This document shows, in pieces, positions 57,880 through 64,000 of a stretch of 64,000 nucleotides of DNA; the stretch's first letter is position 1; each line of letters begins with the position of its first letter. Origin of the DNA: Metaphire vulgaris (lineage: Eukaryota > Annelida > Clitellata > Crassiclitellata > Megascolecidae); NCBI GenBank assembly GCA_018105865.1, contig CM030835.1, positions 1,674,316 to 1,738,315 of the forward strand. The letters are read 5' to 3'. The translations under genes were made by a program, and so were the position numbers. Below the pieces are notes generated by a model. That model was not told the DNA's origin and ran no database searches. It saw nothing but the letters and a program-made list of their open reading frames with translations.

Positions 57880-58170
57880 CAATATAAGATAAGGTCACGC
57901 GCCAGCCAGAGCGGCCATAGCTCGTATTCATCAGTCATCAAAACCTGTCTAGGCCCTTCCCACAGGTCACTATTAATCCCTCAGCCTCCTCGACCCCCAC
58001 AGTTGGGTCATCTCATCTCATACATTAAAACACTCTGTCACCCCCGCTAAATCAATCATCCCTGAAAATTTGTCAACCTGTTGGGCCTTTCTCATACAAC
58101 AAATGGTTGCACCTGAACTCTGGAACTCGATCCCAGCTTCCCTTCGCACACTGGCACTGGACACTTTCAA
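57880..58170 (+). mobile_element. Non-LTR retrotransposon 3' tail, third family member
   Basis: One forward frame reads ELWNSIPASLRTLALDTFKQ then stop, the LWNSIP...L..FK signature of ORF2 C-termini. The upstream part (GLSHTTNG in a shifted frame) shows decay. Confidence 0.65.
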
Positions 58171-58848
58171 ACAATAAAACATTCATTTTCCTCATTTCTT
58201 TTATCTAAAATAAGGCGTCTTTCATTGATGAATAGCATGCACTTTCTACCCCCTCAACATCTCTTCAGTATGTCTAATGCAGGGGTTATTTCTAGGATTA
58301 AATCCTTCCTGTTTCGGGAAAATTAAATCATTTGTTTAATCTAGACTCCATCGGGGCTGTAACAACAAAAGCCTCACTGCCCTTCGGATATTGACTATTG
58401 CCTGGCTGATCCTTCTAAACCTTTCATCATTAGCTATTTTCCAAAAATCCTTGATTATAATAAAAATAAACAGCTACTGTTGTGCTTTTTCCAAACAATA
58501 AAAATCCACGAGATTTTATTTTACTTTACAAATGTTTTAGTTGCGCAAAAAACAAATGACTGTTTTAGGCTACCCCTCTCCGGCTGTTCAAGACTCGGCT
58601 TCAATTATATGGTTTGATAACTGGTAATGCGATCGCAATTTAACAAAATGGCAGAAACTTTAAGACGCCATGGACTCGTTCTAGTTAAATACAATTCTAT
58701 GCAGTTTAGAGACAGTAGTTGATTCCATAGACTTTAATATCATAATCAATCAAATGGTTGATCCATAAGAATGAGCATCTATAAATAAGCTGGTTAAATT
58801 AAATTCAGGCTGAACAATTGTTAGATGTCAATTATCTAATCCATTTAA
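58171..58848. other. Gene-free stretch
   Basis: No exon recognised. A reversed piece of the AAAATCTCGTGGATTTCTA repeat is at 58490-58530. Confidence 0.55.
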
Positions 58849-60540
58849 CTCCATGAGTTGATCTTTGGACGACGGCGTTTGTTTACATTGTTCTCTGCAG
58901 AGTGTCCGGTGGATGGCAGAGTCCTCAATGCGGAGGACACGGACGATGCGCCGACGGATTCTAATCAACAACGGATCGTGCGCTTGTCTGGTGAGCGACC
59001 GACAGATCCATATATATCCGGATTTTTTAGCAAAAAAAGTCTCTGTTTGTAGAATTCAACTAATTTTGTCGCAGTCGCATTTCAAACTTAATTTTATCCC
59101 AGACCAACTTCAGTTCATTGGACAAAATAAACAAATAATAAATAATAAATAAATAAATAAGTTTTAAACTGTACAAGTTTTTTGATGTCATCCCCTTTTG
59201 GTCCTAAAGTTCACCAACAGCTTAGCAAGGCAAGAATTTTTATAAAATAGAAGCACGCATCAACAGTATTTCATTGCTTAGGCCTAAGCTCTAAAGCTTT
59301 GAGAACAATGGATACAGTACCTAAAAACGAGATCAAGACCAGATAACTGTTATTGAACAGAGTGATTGAAAACCGGGTATATCTCCGTGAGACCCTTCTC
59401 TCAGCAGATCACTAAGCGTCTATATCAAATTGAGATCAGCGGATCATCTTAGTGGATCAGCTCAGATCAAGAAGTTGAGCGCTATAGAATTGGATTTTGA
59501 TTACATGTTGGCGATAAATTTCAGTGAATAGACAGAAGGTTAAGATAACGACGATATGCTTCTCTTTTGATTTTCTTTTAGTCTGGTTTTGTTGGTGTTG
59601 ATTATGAGCATTGTCACTACAAGCTACAAGATTGTGGTCCTCTTTGTAATAAAGGTCAGTCCAGGGGCCATTGGTGACAAATTTCTCAGTGCATCTAAAT
59701 ACAGAAATTGCCAATTGACAGTATATTTGCAAATAGTCGGAAATCTTTTTAGATGTCTGAACTAATAATAACTCCATGAGTTGATCGACGGACGACGGCG
59801 TTTGTTTTTATTGTTCTGCAGAGTGTCCGGGTGTTTGGCAGAGTCCTTGGGAGGACACGGACGATGCGCCGACGGATTCTACAACAACGGATCGTGCATT
59901 GTCTGATGAGCGACCGACAGATCCTATATCATTTTTTAGCAGAAAAGTTCGTTTTGTCGCAGTCGCATTTCAAACTTAATTTTACAGACCAATTTGGACA
60001 AAATAAACAAATAATAAATAATAAATAAATAAACAGAATGCAAGTTTTTGATGTCAATGAAAGGAAGCAAGGCAAGAATTTTTATAAAATAGAAGCACGC
60101 AGTCAACAGGTATTACAGGAAATTTCTTAGGCCTAAGATCTAAATTTTATGGTTGCATGCTATATGTTTGAACAGAGTGATTGAAAAGATTTAGTTTCTT
60201 TTTCAGCAGATGCTTGTTTATACATTATGAAGTGGCGCCATGAAGTTGATGATTGATTGAAATACATGTTGGCACTTTTGATCATACAAGGTTAAGAGTT
60301 CGATAGTAAATAACGACGATAGCTTCTCTTTTTGATTTTCTTTAGTCTGGTTTTGTTGGTGTTATTTTGAGCATTGTCAACCTAACTTGACGGTCCTTTT
60401 GTAATAAAGGTCAGTGGGCCATTGGTGACAAATTTCTAAGTGCATCTAAATACAGAAATTGCCAATTGCCGAAGTATATTTGCAAATAGTCGGAAATCTT
60501 CTTAGAGGCTGAACCACTCACTGAATTCAATTTTGTTTGT
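58849..60540 (+). repeat. Tandem duplication of an EGF-exon-bearing segment, with many indels
   Basis: 58849-59771 and 59772 to about 60540 begin with the same AACTCCATGAGTTGATC phrase and stay alignable: ACACGGACGATGCGCCGACG, AATTTTTATAAAATAGAAGC, GTCTGGTTTTGTTGGTGTT, GCAAATAGTCGGAAATCTT. They differ mostly by small insertions and deletions, so the second copy is about 150 bp shorter. Confidence 0.9.
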
Positions 60541-61377
60541 TGTTTATTTCTGCTGTGCAGAGTGTTTTTCTCTTTATAAATGGAATAAGCACTTTATAGC
60601 TGTGTAGGAGCATCAGATAGCAAATGATTATTTCTTGACTTATCATCTTGCACAAGATTCGTTTTATTAATGTTTTATTTGATGATTTTAAAATGGTTGT
60701 TTCCATATAAACAGAATGCCAATGTGTCAATGGAATCTAAGCACTCTGACATCAATGGCACCGCCAGTGTGACTGCAATTCAGTTTTCTACGTTAAAAGT
60801 TCTTTTGATGAAGGTAAGTAAGATCTAGCCTCTATTTTGATATGCTATTGCTTGTTATATGTTTTAGATGTTTTGTTTCAGGCAGACAATTTATTTTTTC
60901 TTTTCAAATTAAACTTCTCAACTTGCCGTTGATATTAATCTGTGATGACATTGACTTGGAATGACGGTTAATGTTTGTTTTCCAGTCGTGACAAATTGTG
61001 ATTCAGTGTCCTGCCCTGACAATTCGCGCTGCACTTCTTCGAGGACTGGAGTTCAGTGTAGCTGTAACCATGGTTACGAGGAAGATGCAGACAAAGTTTG
61101 CAAACGTACGTTGTTTTTTTTATAATAAGGTGTGCTCTTGTTATAATTTTAAATTATCAGAATTGGAAGTAGTTGTATTAACAAGGACAATTGTTACACA
61201 GAACCTATAACTGCATGCATTTTGAGACTTATTACTTTTTACATTTATTTTTACAAGACTATTTTTATTTTTGTAATGCTGTAATCTGCACTTCCTCCAG
61301 ACTTTATGTTTTATGGCACATGAGAAATTGTCAGTTTAATAATAATTTGTTTAATAATAATTTAATTTTATATATAC

Positions 61378-61433
<56 letters not shown>

Positions 61434-63269
61434 ATGTACATTTGTTATTATTTCCAGCTATTAACCGATGCTTATCCGATCCATCGCCATGCCATCCAAA
61501 AGCCATCTGCCTTCCAACAGGTCCAGCCACATTTGAGTGCAGCTGTATGTCCGGTTTTGATGGAGATGGTTTTGTGTGTGCGGTCGTTGATCCTTGTCAG
61601 AAGGATTTTGGAGGTTGTCCAGTAGACTCAACCAAGTGTTCTTTCTCTGGTCCTGGCCAGGTTAGTTTCATCTTCTTATGCAAATTCTAGTGAAGCCGTG
61701 TTGTTACATATGACCCGGTTTCACCTTAATGCTTTATCGTTATTGTACATTGGTGTTAGGATTTGGACTTGGCGTGTGTTGCTGTGTTTCTTTCAAGAGA
61801 AGCTGTGATTGCCTTGAAGGGTTTGAGAACTATGTCGAAGGCGACGGATGTCAACTGATCGACGTATGTGTCGTCAACAAGACGCTGTGTCACGAAAATG
61901 CCAACTGTACGACTACAGGACCATGGGAGGTTGAGTGAGTTTATTTCACTTCTCTCCTGACCAGCGAATCATTTTAGAATTTATTAATTTCATTTCTTGC
62001 GGTGTTTTCGACACAGACTATGGACGCTCTTTGTTGACGGTCTTCTGTATTTTGCGATGTTCAGGTGCGTTTGCTCGGTTGGTTACATTGGTGATGGTCA
62101 GAATTGCTATGGCAACATATACGAGGTGAGATAAAAGCAATCGTAGAAATTATTTACCGCCTTGATGTTGATTTTTGTAGCCCACAGATTCGTTTTTGAA
62201 AAGGTTTTAAAGAACAGTTTAAATTTTTGTAGAAGTAAATTTGATTTTATGCTGGATTGCATTTGGTTTATGTGGCATCCTATTTTAAAGTTTTGCTAAT
62301 GTGCAGTATTTGTTTTCCCAAATGATAAATTTGATATTGCAACGCCTTGTTTACCCCTTGACTAACCAGCAGCCATGGACTGATTACCAGTTTGTTACAA
62401 TTGTTAATTGTGGCTCTATAGAAGTGAAAATTTGATTTCTGAATTTGGTAAGAAGTCAATGAGTCAATGAAAAGCAACACTTTTACACATTTTATGTATT
62501 TTCTTCTTAAAGGGAATTAACCTGAGAACTGTTGCATGATGGATTTTTTTCTTTTGACCAGCAAATAAAGGCGTTGCATTTATCCGATCCAGAATTTAAG
62601 AACCGTTTCCAGTATGCCGTTCGGTTGACCTCGAGCATCTACACAGAATCCTTGACCAAGCACGGTCCATTCACAATCTTCCTTTCAACTGATGAAGGCG
62701 TTAGAAGGTCCCTAACAAATCGTCAGGTAATGCCTTGATTTCCACTCAAATATACAAGGTATATTATTAGAATCATATTTAGACTACCTCCTCGAAGAAC
62801 TGTTTGGGCTGTTTACATGGAGTTAACATTATCCGTTGTTGAATTACACATGCAACTGACAATTCTAGTTGATACTAAAAATAGACATTGACAGGAATGA
62901 CAATAAGGGGGTCTGACTGTATTTTTCTTCAGTTCCATGTTATTATGAATTTGGATACATGTGTGTTTACTTTAAGCAGTGTAATTGTAAGCAGGGTAAT
63001 GTGGTTCGACTGATGATATTTTTACTTTTGACGTGTCTTAGCTTCAGGATGTATTTGCTGACAAAGATGTTGCCCGCCAGTTGATCCGCCAGCACCTGAT
63101 AGCCGCCCAGCTGACCTTGGCTGACCTTACCAACACATCGATGTTTTACACCCTGGAAGGAAACTCTGCAGAGCTTTTCTACAAGGTCTGTCACTGCACC
63201 CTGCAAACCTAGTTGTGGTCTTCTCTTTAACTTCATTGCCATCTCCAATATCACATTGTTAATATTACC

Positions 63270-63326
<57 letters not shown>

Positions 63327-63850
63327 ACTGACAATTTCTTGTGTGCCATATTACCAAAATGTCGGGAGCAAGGGCACATTACAGAGTCTACAGTAATAAA
63401 AATAAATATAATAACAGTCATCAAAGTAATGAATGGAAAACAATCTAAGGCAGAAGAGAATAAGATTTTGTAAACACATAAGTCTTTAAATTTTTCTTAA
63501 AGTAATGTAATGAATGTATGCATGTCTTGCATTCCTGTTTACTATCAATTCTTAGAATTGCCTTCCTAACGATAACAAACTCATCAATCTAGTGGCCACT
63601 CTGAAACACACAAAAAACATTTAAATTTATTTAAATATTACGTGACATTACAATTTTTTAGATGGGTCTTTGTTTTCACAGAATAATTTCTATGATTGGT
63701 TTTCATTAGAACAAAGAACTCCGATTCCGTCTTCACGACTACAGTCTGCGAGCCAAGGTGCTGAAAGGTGACCTGATAGCGGCCAATGGAATCATTCACA
63801 TCATTGATCAACTTCTTGATAAACCACCTGTTACAGTTGGCAGTGCTAAG
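58901..63850 (+). CDS. Stabilin-like EGF/fasciclin scavenger receptor, 5' part to first FAS1 domain (continues beyond window)
   Basis: Stabilins are large type-I endocytic receptors alternating EGF clusters and FAS1 domains. Exons: 58901-58990 and 59822-59904 (duplicate EGF exons, PGGWQSPQCGGHGRCADGF type, with indels), 60715-60813 (CQCVNG..., frame broken), 60986-61105 (VTNCDSVSCPDNSRCTSS EGF), 61458-61660 (CLSDPSPCHPKAICLP; CSCMSGFDGDGFVC), 61798-61934 (CDCLEGFENYVEGDGC; CHENANC), 62065-62125 (CVCSVGYIGDGQNC), 62562-62726 (FAS1 start; YTESLTKHGPFTIFLSTDEG), 63042-63185 (QLIRQHLIAAQLTLADL), 63710-63850 (GDLIAANGIIHIIDQLLDKP, FAS1 end). From 60986 on all phases fit and no stops occur. NGIIHIID is characteristic of stabilin FAS1 domains. 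Signal peptide not seen. Confidence 0.85.
61375..61431. repeat. (AT)n/(GT)n microsatellite
   Basis: ATATATAC block followed by about twenty GT units, in the stabilin-like intron just before exon 61458. Confidence 0.93.
63272..63326. repeat. (ATT)n microsatellite
   Basis: About 18 ATT units in the stabilin-like intron between the second and third FAS1 exons. Confidence 0.95.
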
Positions 63851-64000
63851 GTGAGCTGAACATTTTATGAAAAGTATTTGCTTGTAATTGATCTTCGTAG
63901 TGTATAAATTTTGTGCCACTTGGAACATGCAATTAATATACATGTGTATGTATGACTGTACGCTTATGTATACTGTGTATATGTATAATGTGTGTTTGCA

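Noticed and set aside
61191..61457. ORF start upstream of the EGF exon at 61458 as coding
   Set aside because: That portion is translated intron and GT microsatellite; the AG acceptor at 61456-61457 and the EGF frame define the exon.

Overview
The window looks like nuclear DNA of an invertebrate animal. It is AT-rich and most coding sequence is in short exons bounded by GT/AG sites. It is full of trinucleotide microsatellites, MITEs, tRNA-derived repeats and non-LTR retrotransposon tails. The recognisable genes belong to metazoan or general eukaryotic families: a DEG/ENaC channel, HINFP, PRIM2, TM2D1 and a stabilin-type EGF/fasciclin receptor. Nothing here identifies the phylum. Large parts of the sequence are open on paper only because of microsatellites or the 170-bp satellite, and these are not genes.

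Layout. 1-9 kb: a plus-strand DEG/ENaC gene (TM1 end outside or not seen) with a very large extracellular insertion. 9-16 kb: MITEs, a 77-bp tandem repeat and a 3.8-kb array of about 22 copies of a ~170-bp satellite. 16-20 kb: microsatellites, repeats and a THAP-like scrap. 20.4-24.8 kb: HINFP-like gene (plus strand). 25-30 kb: mostly unknown sequence with a weak three-exon candidate. 30.0-36.1 kb: a large imperfect inverted repeat. 36-40 kb: repeats. 40.4-45.0 kb: a broken multi-kb ORF block (minus strand) of a probable mobile multicopy family with FEN/XPG-like motifs. 45-48 kb: retrotransposon pieces and a perfect 41-bp-arm palindrome. 48.2-49.5 kb: 3' exons of TM2D1 (minus). 49.8-55.9 kb: DNA primase large subunit PRIM2 (minus). 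56-58.8 kb: repeats. 58.9 kb to the right edge: stabilin-like gene (plus), continuing outside.

The most striking pattern is decay inside multi-exon genes that keep their introns. PRIM2 has two in-frame TGA codons, a one-base frameshift and a lost Fe-S cysteine. HINFP has an in-frame TAA and TAG plus lost zinc ligands. The DEG/ENaC gene has one in-frame TAA. TM2D1 lacks its 5' half. Stabilin-type EGF exons near 59-60.8 kb carry indels. Because introns and splice phases are preserved, these are not retrocopies. The options are a degenerating duplicated or sex-limited/supernumerary segment, a bad haplotype, or assembly error. The second exciting item is the channel itself: about 430 extra residues, rich in N-glycosylation sequons, sit where acid-sensing channels carry a short thumb segment. 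All identifications come from reading the sequence; no database search was run.
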